64,000 nt of DNA. Origin: Alkalibacillus silvisoli. GTDB taxonomy: Bacteria; Bacillota; Bacilli; Bacillales; Alkalibacillaceae. Numbering within the stretch: the stretch's first letter is position 1; each line of letters starts with the position of its first letter. Both the position numbers and the translations under genes were made by a program. The notes under the pieces are model-generated. The model was not told the DNA's origin. It did not search any database and saw nothing but the letters and a program-made list of their open reading frames with translations. Location: NCBI RefSeq assembly GCF_039521975.1, contig NZ_BAAACZ010000009.1:186001-250000 (forward strand). The letters run 5' to 3'. Positions 33,079 to 40,550 of this stretch are shown one piece after another.

Positions 33079-33163
33079 TGTGAATAAAGTGTTGATATAT
33101 GTTGAATAAAAGGATGTATAAGTTGTTATATCGCTGTGGATATTGTGTATAAAGTTATCCACA
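33079..33163. promoter_or_regulatory. DnaA-box cluster upstream of sda
   Basis: One perfect box TTATCCACA (33155-33163) and three single-mismatch boxes in the other orientation: TGTGAATAA (33079-33087), TGTGGATAT (33135-33143) and TGTGTATAA (33144-33152). A weaker AAATCCACA at 33055 overlaps the sda -35. DnaA-ATP is known to activate sda in B. subtilis through such boxes. Confidence 0.85.
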
Positions 33164-33276
33164 AGCAAGAAAAATGAAAGTATTTGTCGAACGAAACTGA
33201 AGTTCTTTTGGTATATTTACACTTCTCGACACATACTTATAAAATTTGTAAAACTTTAATATGATCCTAAATGACT

Positions 33277-33305
33277 TTGAAAGGTGACGAGTTTTTGTAT
33301 ATGAT
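33277..33305 (+). promoter_or_regulatory. Sigma-A promoter of the yqeG operon
   Basis: TTGAAA (33277-33282), a 17-base spacer and TATGAT (33300-33305). The leader to yqeG would be about 33 nt. Confidence 0.7.
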
Positions 33306-33344
33306 GTAAAATTAGTGAGAGTAAAGAAGTTAGAGGTGAAGTCG

Positions 33345-33860
33345 TTGTTAAATAAGTTTTTACCAAATGAGCACGTTCAAACAGTTCAAGAAATAACTCC
33401 TAAACAGTTAAAGGACAAAGGTATTAAAGGTGTTATTACGGATTTAGATAACACGTTAGTAGCATGGGATCAGCCTCAGGCTACTCCTGAAATTAAACAA
33501 TGGTTTCAAAGTTTAGAAGATGAAGGCATTCAAGTGACGATTATGTCAAATAATAGTGAAGAACGAGTTTCTAAATTTAGTGAACCGCTAGACATATCGT
33601 TTATATCTAAAGCTAGAAAACCTTTAACACGAGCCTTTCAGAAAGCTAAGTCGGAATTAAGATTAAATGAAGATGAAGTTGTTGTTGTCGGCGATCAATT
33701 GTTAACTGATGTATTAGGAGGGAACCGCTCAGGGTTTCATACTGTATTAGTTGTACCAGTAGTAGAAACAGATGGGTTCTTTACCCGGTTTAATCGAATG
33801 ATTGAAAGAAGAATATTTAATTATTTTAGGAAAAAAGGAAAGCTACATTGGGAGGAATAG
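33345..33860 (+). CDS. yqeG: YqeG-family HAD-superfamily phosphatase
   Basis: 171 residues, family length. HAD motif I is TDLDNTLVAWD (about 32-42), motif II the TIMSNNSEER stretch, and motif IV GDQLLTDVLGGNRSG. The family is related to mitochondrial PGP phosphatase (PTPMT/GEP4-like), and the B. subtilis role is unsettled. I prefer TTG 33345, which follows AGAGGTG by 6 bases and gives the usual LLNKFLPNE start; a GTG at 33315 has no SD. It opens the long yqeG-yqeM operon. Confidence 0.88.
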   Translation: MLNKFLPNEHVQTVQEITPKQLKDKGIKGVITDLDNTLVAWDQPQATPEIKQWFQSLEDEGIQVTIMSNNSEERVSKFSEPLDISFISKARKPLTRAFQKAKSELRLNEDEVVVVGDQLLTDVLGGNRSGFHTVLVVPVVETDGFFTRFNRMIERRIFNYFRKKGKLHWEE

Positions 33861-33861
33861 C

Positions 33862-34968
33862 ATGGAACAAATTAATTGCCAAGGTTGTGGGGTTTTAATT
33901 CAAACACATAGTGAAAGTGAAATAGGGTATGCCCCTCCTTCCGCATTAGAAAGAGAAGATGTCATTTGTAAGCGTTGTTTTCGTTTGAAAAATTACAATG
34001 AAGTACAAGATGTCGATTTAACAGAAGATGACTTTTTAAGTATGTTACATGAGATCGGTGATAAAGACGGGTTAGTTGTCAATATTGTTGATTTATTTGA
34101 TGTACATGGCAGTTTTGTAAGAGGCTTAAATCGTCTAGTAGGAAATAATGAAGTTGTAATAGTAGGCAACAAGGTTGACCTATTACCGCAATCGATCAAT
34201 TTAAATAAAGTGAAAAATTGGTTGAAGCGTGTGGCTAAAGAGTTTGGTCTGAAAGTAAAAGATGTCTATCTTGTTAGCTCAGTTAAGGGAACTAATATGG
34301 AAGAAACGGCTTTTGAACTTGAGCGTTTGAGAAAGGGTAAGGATGTTTTTGTTGTAGGATGTACGAATGTCGGAAAATCAACATTTATTAACTTTTTAAT
34401 CAACCGTTCAATCGAACAAGAACAAGTGATTACTACGTCTTATTTTCCAGGGACTACGTTAGGGTTTATTGATATCCCATTAGATGATGAGTCATCAATG
34501 ATTGATACACCAGGAATTATTAATGATCATCAAATGGCACATTATTTGTCTAAAAAAGACTTAAAAACAGTTACCCCTAAAAAAGAAGTTAAGCCTAAAG
34601 TTTTTCAATTAGAAAAAGACCAGACCTTGTTTATGGGAGGTCTTGCAAGGTTAGACATTGATAAAGTGGATTATCAAAAAGGGTTTATTTGTTACTTTTC
34701 AAATGATATTAATATTCACCGAACTAAAACTGACAAAGCGGACTTGTTGTATGATCAACACTTAGGTGAGCTCTTATCACCACCAACAGATGAAACAATT
34801 GAAACGATTTCTGAACTAGAAGGACAAACTTTTCAATTAGACAGTCATCAAAAGCAAGATATTGTATTTTCAGGACTAGGATGGATCACAGTTCCGAAAG
34901 GGCAAACGACAGTTACAGCTTATGCACCAAAAGGGGTTAGAGTATTAGTGCGTGATGCTATTATTTAA
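33862..34968 (+). CDS. yqeH: Ribosome biogenesis GTPase YqeH (circularly permuted)
   Basis: 368 residues. An N-terminal treble-clef zinc site (CQGCG at 5-9 and CKRC at about 36-39) is followed by a circularly permuted GTPase with G4 NKVDLLP before G1 GCTNVGKSTF and G3 DTPGI. YqeH is needed for 30S subunit assembly and indirectly for replication control in B. subtilis. ATG 33862 is one base after the yqeG stop, with GGGAGGAATAGC upstream. Neighbours yqeG and aroE keep the conserved order. Confidence 0.96.
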   Translation: MEQINCQGCGVLIQTHSESEIGYAPPSALEREDVICKRCFRLKNYNEVQDVDLTEDDFLSMLHEIGDKDGLVVNIVDLFDVHGSFVRGLNRLVGNNEVVIVGNKVDLLPQSINLNKVKNWLKRVAKEFGLKVKDVYLVSSVKGTNMEETAFELERLRKGKDVFVVGCTNVGKSTFINFLINRSIEQEQVITTSYFPGTTLGFIDIPLDDESSMIDTPGIINDHQMAHYLSKKDLKTVTPKKEVKPKVFQLEKDQTLFMGGLARLDIDKVDYQKGFICYFSNDINIHRTKTDKADLLYDQHLGELLSPPTDETIETISELEGQTFQLDSHQKQDIVFSGLGWITVPKGQTTVTAYAPKGVRVLVRDAII

Positions 34969-34980
34969 AGGGGAAAAGTT

Positions 34981-35784
34981 ATGTATCAATTAGGATTAAT
35001 TGGAAATCCGGTCAGTCATTCTAAATCACCTGATCTTCATCATAACTTTTTAAATCGTGCAGGACTTAAAGGGTCTTATGAGTTGGTCCATGTTGAAGAA
35101 GATGAGTTACAAGAAAAAGTAGAAGAGTTAGTCAATCAAGGTTTTTCAGGTTTTAATGTTACGGTACCCTACAAGGAAAAGGTGCTAAATTTATTAGACA
35201 GCCTTGAGGAGTCGGCAGAACTAATGGGTTCTGTTAATACCGTAAAAATAGAAAATGGCAAATTAGTCGGTTATAATACTGATGGGAAAGGTTATGTACG
35301 TTCGTTAATAGAAAGCTACCCTGACTTTCTTAATCAGTCTAAACACAAGCGTGTCTTACTAATCGGGGCAGGTGGAGCAGCGAAAGGTATCGCTCATCAA
35401 TTAAATCAATACTTATTCCATGACTTAATGGTTACTAACAGAAGCTATGATAAGGCAGAAGCTTTATCTCATAATTTTGCTCAATTTAGACCGATGTTAC
35501 TTGAAGATATAAGTGTGATGAAAGGACAATTTGATTTAATCATAAATACAACAACGGTAGGGATGTATCCAAGTGAAAGTGAACAAATTATTTCACTAGA
35601 AGGAGTAGGCCCAAGCTGTATTGTTAGTGATATTGTTTATAAGCCTAAGTGGACAGCATTATTAAAAGATGCTAAATATAGAGGCTGCCAATTACTTTTT
35701 GGTGAATCTATGTTATATTATCAAGCGTTGAATTCGTTTGAAATTTGGACAAACCGTCAACTTAATTTTAATCTTATGAACTAG
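34981..35784 (+). CDS. aroE: Shikimate dehydrogenase (NADP+)
   Basis: Fourth step of the shikimate pathway, reducing 3-dehydroshikimate to shikimate. The 267 residues show the substrate site GNPVSHSKSPDLHHNF (9-24), NVTVPYKEKV with the catalytic lysine (about 60-69), NTVKIENGKLVGYNTDGKGY and the dinucleotide loop LLIGAGGAAKGI (about 124-135). The start follows AAAGGGGAAAAGTT. The gene sits inside the ribosome-related yqe operon, as in B. subtilis. Confidence 0.95.
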   Translation: MYQLGLIGNPVSHSKSPDLHHNFLNRAGLKGSYELVHVEEDELQEKVEELVNQGFSGFNVTVPYKEKVLNLLDSLEESAELMGSVNTVKIENGKLVGYNTDGKGYVRSLIESYPDFLNQSKHKRVLLIGAGGAAKGIAHQLNQYLFHDLMVTNRSYDKAEALSHNFAQFRPMLLEDISVMKGQFDLIINTTTVGMYPSESEQIISLEGVGPSCIVSDIVYKPKWTALLKDAKYRGCQLLFGESMLYYQALNSFEIWTNRQLNFNLMN

Positions 35785-35796
35785 GAGGAACTTCTT

Positions 35797-36087
35797 TTGT
35801 TAACTGGTAAACAAAAACGTTATTTAAGGAAAGAAGCACATCATTTAAATCCAATTTTTCAAGTTGGTAAAAGTGGAATTAACAAAAACATGCTCGATCA
35901 ACTTGATGAAACACTTGAAAAAAGAGAGTTAATTAAGGTAAGTGTTTTACAAAATAATTTTGAAGATAAAAATGACTTAGCAGAACAAATAGCTAAAGGA
36001 ACAGATGCTTATATTGTTCAAATTATTGGTAATATAATTGTTTTATACCGCGAGTCATTAGAAGATAAACAAATTGACTTGCCGTAG
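35797..36087 (+). CDS. yhbY: CRM-domain RNA-binding protein (YhbY/YqeI)
   Basis: 96 residues forming one CRM domain: LTGKQKRYLRKEAHHLNPIFQVGKSGINKNML, the GxxG-containing RNA-binding start, then RELIKVSVLQNNFEDKNDLAEQIAKGT and the closing strand VQIIGNIIVLYRES. The family binds pre-50S particles in Escherichia coli. TTG 35797 follows AGGAGG closely spaced after the aroE stop. Role in 50S assembly is inferred from the family and operon. Confidence 0.93.
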   Translation: MLTGKQKRYLRKEAHHLNPIFQVGKSGINKNMLDQLDETLEKRELIKVSVLQNNFEDKNDLAEQIAKGTDAYIVQIIGNIIVLYRESLEDKQIDLP

Positions 36088-36098
36088 AGGATGATCAT

Positions 36099-36656
36099 AT
36101 GAAAAAAATCGGTTTGTTTGGAGGAACCTTTGATCCACCTCATATCGGGCATTTGTCAATTTGCCATACGGTTTTAGATAATTTAAAGTTAGATGAAATA
36201 TGGTTAATTCCGACTTATCAGCCACCTCATAAAAAAGGAGCAAATGAAACGTTTACTCATCGCTTAAACATGTTAAAACGGTTAACCAATGCAAATCAAA
36301 TTAAAGTTTCGACGATCGAGAGTGAACGAAAAGGCTTATCTTATACTATTGACACCGTTAGACTGTTGAAAGAACAGTTTCCACAAGATGAATTTTATTT
36401 TATTATTGGTGGTGATATGGTGGACTTTTTACCTAAGTGGTACGCCATTAATGAATTGAAAAAAATCATACAATTTGTAGGGGTTGCTCGAGCAGGCTCT
36501 CACTTTAGTGATGAATCGGTCATCAAAGTGGAAATGGAAGAAGTTAATATTTCTTCTACCCATATTCGAAATCAAATTAAAGCGGGAGAAAAACCTCAAG
36601 GGCTACCAACGCGTGTTTTTAAGTATATAAAGGAGCATGACTTATATGCAAATTGA
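36099..36656 (+). CDS. nadD: Nicotinate-nucleotide adenylyltransferase
   Basis: Transfers AMP from ATP to nicotinate mononucleotide, an essential step of NAD synthesis. The 185 residues carry the N-terminal nucleotidyltransferase loop GLFGGTFDPPHIGHL (about 5-19) and the C-terminal ISSTHIRNQI motif. ATG 36099 follows AGAGGATGATC. The end overlaps yqeK by 11 bases, so the two are likely translated together. Confidence 0.96.
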   Translation: MKKIGLFGGTFDPPHIGHLSICHTVLDNLKLDEIWLIPTYQPPHKKGANETFTHRLNMLKRLTNANQIKVSTIESERKGLSYTIDTVRLLKEQFPQDEFYFIIGGDMVDFLPKWYAINELKKIIQFVGVARAGSHFSDESVIKVEMEEVNISSTHIRNQIKAGEKPQGLPTRVFKYIKEHDLYAN

Positions 36657-37227
36657 TTTTGCTTTACTAAAATCTAAAGAAGTTCTCCCAACCAAGCGGT
36701 ATGAACATGTTGAAAGAGTAACCCATACAGCGTTAGATTTGGCTAAAAACTTTCAGGCTAATGAACATGGTGTTGGCTTAGCCGCTGCTTTACATGATTA
36801 TGCTAAACATATGGACCGAGGGCTTTTAAAACATTGGATTGAGTCATCGGTCGATTTGCCAAAGGATTTATTAAATTACCATCATGAGCTATGGCACGGC
36901 CCTGTTGGAGCTAAGATGGTGGAGAAATGGTTTAGGTTAGAGCAACCTGATATATTAAATGCAATCCGGTGGCATACTACTGGAAGAGCAAATATGGGGC
37001 TAGTTGAAAAGATTGTGTTTTTAGCAGATTATATCGAGCCTAATCGACAATTTGAAGCTGTTTATGAAGCGCGTGAATTAGCTCAAACCGATCTAAACCG
37101 CGCTTGCCATTATGCTCTAAAACAGTCTATTTTATTTTTAATGGAAAAGAGACAGCCAATCTACCCAGATACATTTCATGCATATAATGAATTAACAAAT
37201 GTTTTAAAAAATAATGGAGGTAACTAG
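36646..37227 (+). CDS. yqeK: YqeK-type symmetrical Ap4A hydrolase (HD domain)
   Basis: 193 residues of the HD superfamily: EHVERVTHTALDLA, AALHDYAKHM (HD at about 49-50), YHHELWHGPVGAKM, IRWHTTGRANMGLVEKIVFLADYIEPNR. YqeK enzymes split diadenosine tetraphosphate into two ADP and help cells under heat or oxidative stress. ATG 36646 is placed 10 bases after AAGGAG; an in-frame ATG at 36637 is only one base away from it. Co-translated with nadD. Confidence 0.93.
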   Translation: MQIDFALLKSKEVLPTKRYEHVERVTHTALDLAKNFQANEHGVGLAAALHDYAKHMDRGLLKHWIESSVDLPKDLLNYHHELWHGPVGAKMVEKWFRLEQPDILNAIRWHTTGRANMGLVEKIVFLADYIEPNRQFEAVYEARELAQTDLNRACHYALKQSILFLMEKRQPIYPDTFHAYNELTNVLKNNGGN

Positions 37228-37230
37228 TAC

Positions 37231-37575
37231 ATGAATAGTCTTGAATTATTACAACTTACTGCAAAAGCTTGTGATGATAAACGTGCAGAAGAATTAGTTG
37301 CTTTAGATATGAAAGAACTTTCTTTAATAGCTGATTATTTTCTGATTTGCCATGGTTCAAATGAGCGTCAAGTAGATGCCATTAGTAAAGGAATCAAAGA
37401 AGCTGTAGAGGAAAAAGGTGTTGAAGTGAAAAAGATTGAAGGTAAAGAGGGGGCGCGATGGGTTTTAGTAGATTTAGATGACGTCGTTGTACACATCTTC
37501 CATAAAGAGGAAAGAAGTTATTACAACTTAGAGAAGCTTTGGGGCGATGCTGAAAAAGTCTCATTATCAGTATAG
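37231..37575 (+). CDS. rsfS: Ribosomal silencing factor RsfS
   Basis: 114 residues of the RsfS/YbeB/Iojap family, which bind uL14 on the 50S subunit and block subunit joining when nutrients fall. Visible motifs are DMKELSLIADYFLICHGSNERQVDAIS and GARWVLVDLDDVVVHIFHKEERSYYNLEKLWGDA. It begins three bases after the yqeK stop with GGAGGTAACTAGTAC before the ATG. Confidence 0.95.
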   Translation: MNSLELLQLTAKACDDKRAEELVALDMKELSLIADYFLICHGSNERQVDAISKGIKEAVEEKGVEVKKIEGKEGARWVLVDLDDVVVHIFHKEERSYYNLEKLWGDAEKVSLSV

Positions 37576-37583
37576 GATTACGT

Positions 37584-38327
37584 ATGTATACGCGAATGGC
37601 TCAAGTCTACGATCAACTGATGCAAGACGCTCCTTATGAAAAGTGGGTTGATTTTACTATAAGTGCTTTAAATCAATTTGGAAATGATCGAAGTCTAAAC
37701 GTATTAGACGTAGGGTGTGGGACAGGTGAAATATCCGTTAGATTAGCACAAAGCGGCTTAAAGGTAACGGCTTTCGATCAATCTCAAGATATGATTGACC
37801 TTGCAGCGGTAAAGGCAAAAAAGGCGGATCAAAATATCCATTTCTTTCAAAGTGATGCGAGAGCGTTTACTGTTAATGATTATTATGATGTTGTCGTGAG
37901 TTATTGTGATGTATTAAATTATTTGACTGAAGAGAATGAACTTATTGACGTGTTTACTCACATTTACAATAGCTTATTGGATGATGGTTTATTTGTTTTT
38001 GATGTGCACAGTCAACATTATCTAAACTTCTTAGCTGAATCTGAAATTTTCTCAGAAGTTAGAGATGAAATTACTTATATATGGTTTTGTGAACAAACTG
38101 AACGTGCTTTTGAAGTGGAACATGACTTAACCTTTTTTGTTCAAGATGAAAATCTACAATACACTCGCTTTGACGAACGACATAAACAACGTGCTTTTAC
38201 AGTTGATGTTTATAACGATTTACTGAAGAGTGCGGGTTTTACGAATATTTTAATAACAGAAGACTTTACCTTTCAACCTTACACCGAAGAATCTGACCGA
38301 TTGTTTTTTATATGTAAAAAGACATGA
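37584..38327 (+). CDS. yqeM: YqeM, class I SAM-dependent methyltransferase
   Basis: 247 residues. The SAM loop LNVLDVGCGTGEISVRLA (about 38-55), acidic post-II AFDQSQDM, and a post-I strand VVVSYCDVLNYLTEE define a class I methyltransferase. The substrate is unknown; a ribosomal or tRNA target is a guess from operon company with yqeH and rsfS. The start lies nine bases after rsfS without a strong SD (GGATTACGT). A bidirectional terminator follows. Confidence 0.88.
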   Translation: MYTRMAQVYDQLMQDAPYEKWVDFTISALNQFGNDRSLNVLDVGCGTGEISVRLAQSGLKVTAFDQSQDMIDLAAVKAKKADQNIHFFQSDARAFTVNDYYDVVVSYCDVLNYLTEENELIDVFTHIYNSLLDDGLFVFDVHSQHYLNFLAESEIFSEVRDEITYIWFCEQTERAFEVEHDLTFFVQDENLQYTRFDERHKQRAFTVDVYNDLLKSAGFTNILITEDFTFQPYTEESDRLFFICKKT

Positions 38328-38335
38328 CTATATGT

Positions 38336-38385
38336 AAAAAAGCAACCAAGTGTGAACATGTCCTCACCTTTTTGGTTGCTTTTTT
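38336..38385. terminator. Bidirectional terminator between yqeM and comER
   Basis: AAAAGCAACCAA and TTGGTTGCTTTT form a 12-bp stem around a 22-base loop, with A's before and T's after, serving both converging genes. Confidence 0.88.
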
Positions 38386-38414
38386 GACTATTTTTATTAA
38401 AATATTAATTAGAA

Positions 38415-39251
38415 TTAATTTTTTGTCTTTAACTCGTTAACCAATTCATCTGCATGGTTTTGCTCATTGTAAAACTTCTCATGAGTTTTTTTAAAAACTT
38501 CATTAAAACCATCGGGTACACATAATTCTAATGCTTTCATACCCTCTCCGGTGATACCACCTTTAACCATAACTTTTTCTTTTAATGAATTTAAATCATA
38601 AATTCCTTCTTCGAGTAACTTACCATATCCAATCATCATAGTTTCAACTAACTGTGTTGCCGTCTTTTCATCCACTCCTGTCTGTTCTTGTGCACCTTTA
38701 ATTAAAGTTTGTAATAAATAACTAATAAATGCAGGGCCACAAGATACTAAATCTGATGAAACACGAACGTATTGTTCATCCACTTCAACAGGATCTGAGA
38801 ATAGTTTACACGTTTGTGTTAACATTTGCTTCATCTCTTCAGTTATAGAAGAGCTAAAAGTCAGTAACGTGGTTCCATGAAGTACTCGATTCGTTATACT
38901 TGGAATCATTCTGGCGGTTTGACAACCTAGTAATTGCTGTAAGTGATCTACTGAGATTGAACTAGTGATTGAAATGACTAACTGTTTATCATTTAATTGT
39001 CCATTTAAACGGTGGGCAATTGAGATAATTTCTTTTGGCTTTGTACATAAAAATATGACATCACAAGTCTCAGCCATCGCATCAACTGTTTGAAGAACGT
39101 GTAATCCAGGGTGATCTTCTTTAAGTTGATAAGCTTTTAAAAAAGTACGGTTATTGACATAAATATTACGATCATCTACTGCATTACTTTCAATTAATGC
39201 GTTCAAAATGACTGTACCCATATTTCCTGTTCCGATAATTCCCCAATTCAT
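38415..39251 (-). CDS. comER: ComER, pyrroline-5-carboxylate reductase-like protein
   Basis: 278 residues of the ProC family: the Rossmann loop WGIIGTGNMGTVI at residues 3-15, FLCTKPKEIISIA, and the family stretch LVSCGPAFISYLLQTLIKGAQEQTG with VMVKGGITGEGMKALEL. It lies opposite to the comE operon as in B. subtilis, where ComER influences sporulation entry and biofilm rather than proline synthesis. AAAGGAGGATCCAT precedes the ATG. True reductase activity is possible but untested. Confidence 0.92.
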   Translation of the reverse strand: MNWGIIGTGNMGTVILNALIESNAVDDRNIYVNNRTFLKAYQLKEDHPGLHVLQTVDAMAETCDVIFLCTKPKEIISIAHRLNGQLNDKQLVISITSSISVDHLQQLLGCQTARMIPSITNRVLHGTTLLTFSSSITEEMKQMLTQTCKLFSDPVEVDEQYVRVSSDLVSCGPAFISYLLQTLIKGAQEQTGVDEKTATQLVETMMIGYGKLLEEGIYDLNSLKEKVMVKGGITGEGMKALELCVPDGFNEVFKKTHEKFYNEQNHADELVNELKTKN

Positions 39252-39307
39252 ATGGATCCTCCTTTAAAACGAACTTACCCTCATTTATATGAAAGAAGGT
39301 CGAAAAC

Positions 39308-39913
39308 ATGTTAATTCCAAAAAAGTGGATTATAGTTGTTATTATCATTTTTATGATAGTGATGGTTGTTATATTACAATCGAATCAACAAGATAAAGTG
39401 ACTGATTATTTGAACGGTATAGAATCAGAAGCGTTAATGGAACCAGATCAAAATTTAGAAATGTTGGAATTCGAATTAGAAGAGGAAGAAGAAGTGGTGT
39501 GGGCTGTTGATGTAAAAGGTGAAGTGAAAGAAACAGGTGTGATTAGTGTCGAAGCTGGTAAGCGCGTAGTTGATGTTATTGAATTAGCTGGAGGATTTAC
39601 TGAAGATGCTGATACAAATCATGTTAATTTAGCAGAATTAGTTTATGACGAAATGGTTATATATGTACCAAATCTGAAAGAGGGTGAAAGTGTGCCTCAT
39701 TCCAATTTAGAAGCTAATAATCAAATAAGAGTTAATAGCGCAACGATTGATGAGTTAACATCATTACCTGGTATTGGGGAACAAAGAGCGAAAACGATTA
39801 TAGATTACCGTGAAGAACATGGCCCTTTCTCAAATGTAGAGGATTTATTGAATATAAGTGGTATTGGTGAGAAGACTTTAGAGAATTTTAAAGATGATGT
39901 TGTTATTCCTTAA
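39308..39913 (+). CDS. comEA: ComEA, membrane DNA receptor for transformation
   Basis: 201 residues: an N-terminal membrane helix (WIIVVIIIFMIVMVVILQ, about 6-23), an acidic linker, a SLBB-like domain (WAVDVKGEVKETGVISVEAGKRVVDVIELAGGF) and two helix-hairpin-helix motifs (LTSLPGIGEQRAKTIIDYREEHGPF and LLNISGIGEKTLENF) that bind double-stranded DNA. ComEA captures incoming DNA outside the membrane. The promoter region is shared with divergent comER. No ComK box was recognised. Confidence 0.95.
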   Translation: MLIPKKWIIVVIIIFMIVMVVILQSNQQDKVTDYLNGIESEALMEPDQNLEMLEFELEEEEEVVWAVDVKGEVKETGVISVEAGKRVVDVIELAGGFTEDADTNHVNLAELVYDEMVIYVPNLKEGESVPHSNLEANNQIRVNSATIDELTSLPGIGEQRAKTIIDYREEHGPFSNVEDLLNISGIGEKTLENFKDDVVIP

Positions 39914-39976
39914 ATCAATTATTTACGTTTTAGCAATCGTTATATAAAATGAATAATAATAAAGGGGGAATTAATT

Positions 39977-40546
39977 ATGGAACGAATATCTTGGGATCAA
40001 TACTTTATTTCACAAAGCCAGTTGCTTGCACTTAGAAGTACGTGCGAAAGGTTAGCTGTTGGTGCAACTATTGTTAGGGATAAACGTGTCATTGCTGGTG
40101 GTTATAATGGTAGCCCCTCAGGTAGTGTTCATTGTATCGATGATGGGTGTAAGGTAGTTGACGGGCACTGTGTTCGTACCATTCACGCGGAAGTTAATGC
40201 GATTTTACAGTGTGCGAAATTTGGTGTGGCTACTGAGGGTGCAGAGATGTATGTGACTCACTTCCCTTGTCTTAACTGCTGTAAGACGATCATCCAAAGT
40301 GGCATTAAGAAAATTTATTATGCTAATGATTATAAAAATAGTCCGTATGCGATAGAATTGCTACAAGAAGCAGGTGTTCAATTCGAAAGGGTAGAAATTG
40401 ATTATCTACATATCGATACAAACACGAAGGAAAAACTATATTTTATTACATCATTAATTGAAAAGTTAGAAGCAAATGGAGCAGATGAAGAAGAATTAAG
40501 AGAACTTAGAATTAAAGCTAATCAATTATTTACGTTTGCTGACTAA
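39977..40546 (+). CDS. comEB: ComEB, dCMP deaminase-family protein
   Basis: 189 residues of the cytidine/deoxycytidylate deaminase superfamily: the zinc site TIHAEVNAILQC (catalytic HAE) and PCLNCCKTIIQ with both cysteines. It deaminates dCMP to dUMP for thymidylate supply; in B. subtilis ComEB also affects polar placement of competence proteins. AAAGGGGGAATTAATT precedes the ATG. The stop lies four bases before the comEC ATG. Confidence 0.95.
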   Translation: MERISWDQYFISQSQLLALRSTCERLAVGATIVRDKRVIAGGYNGSPSGSVHCIDDGCKVVDGHCVRTIHAEVNAILQCAKFGVATEGAEMYVTHFPCLNCCKTIIQSGIKKIYYANDYKNSPYAIELLQEAGVQFERVEIDYLHIDTNTKEKLYFITSLIEKLEANGADEEELRELRIKANQLFTFAD

Positions 40547-40550
40547 GAAC

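Noticed and set aside
33055..33163. DnaA-box cluster as a replication origin
   Set aside because: There is no dnaA, dnaN or AT-rich unwinding region nearby; the position upstream of sda explains the boxes.
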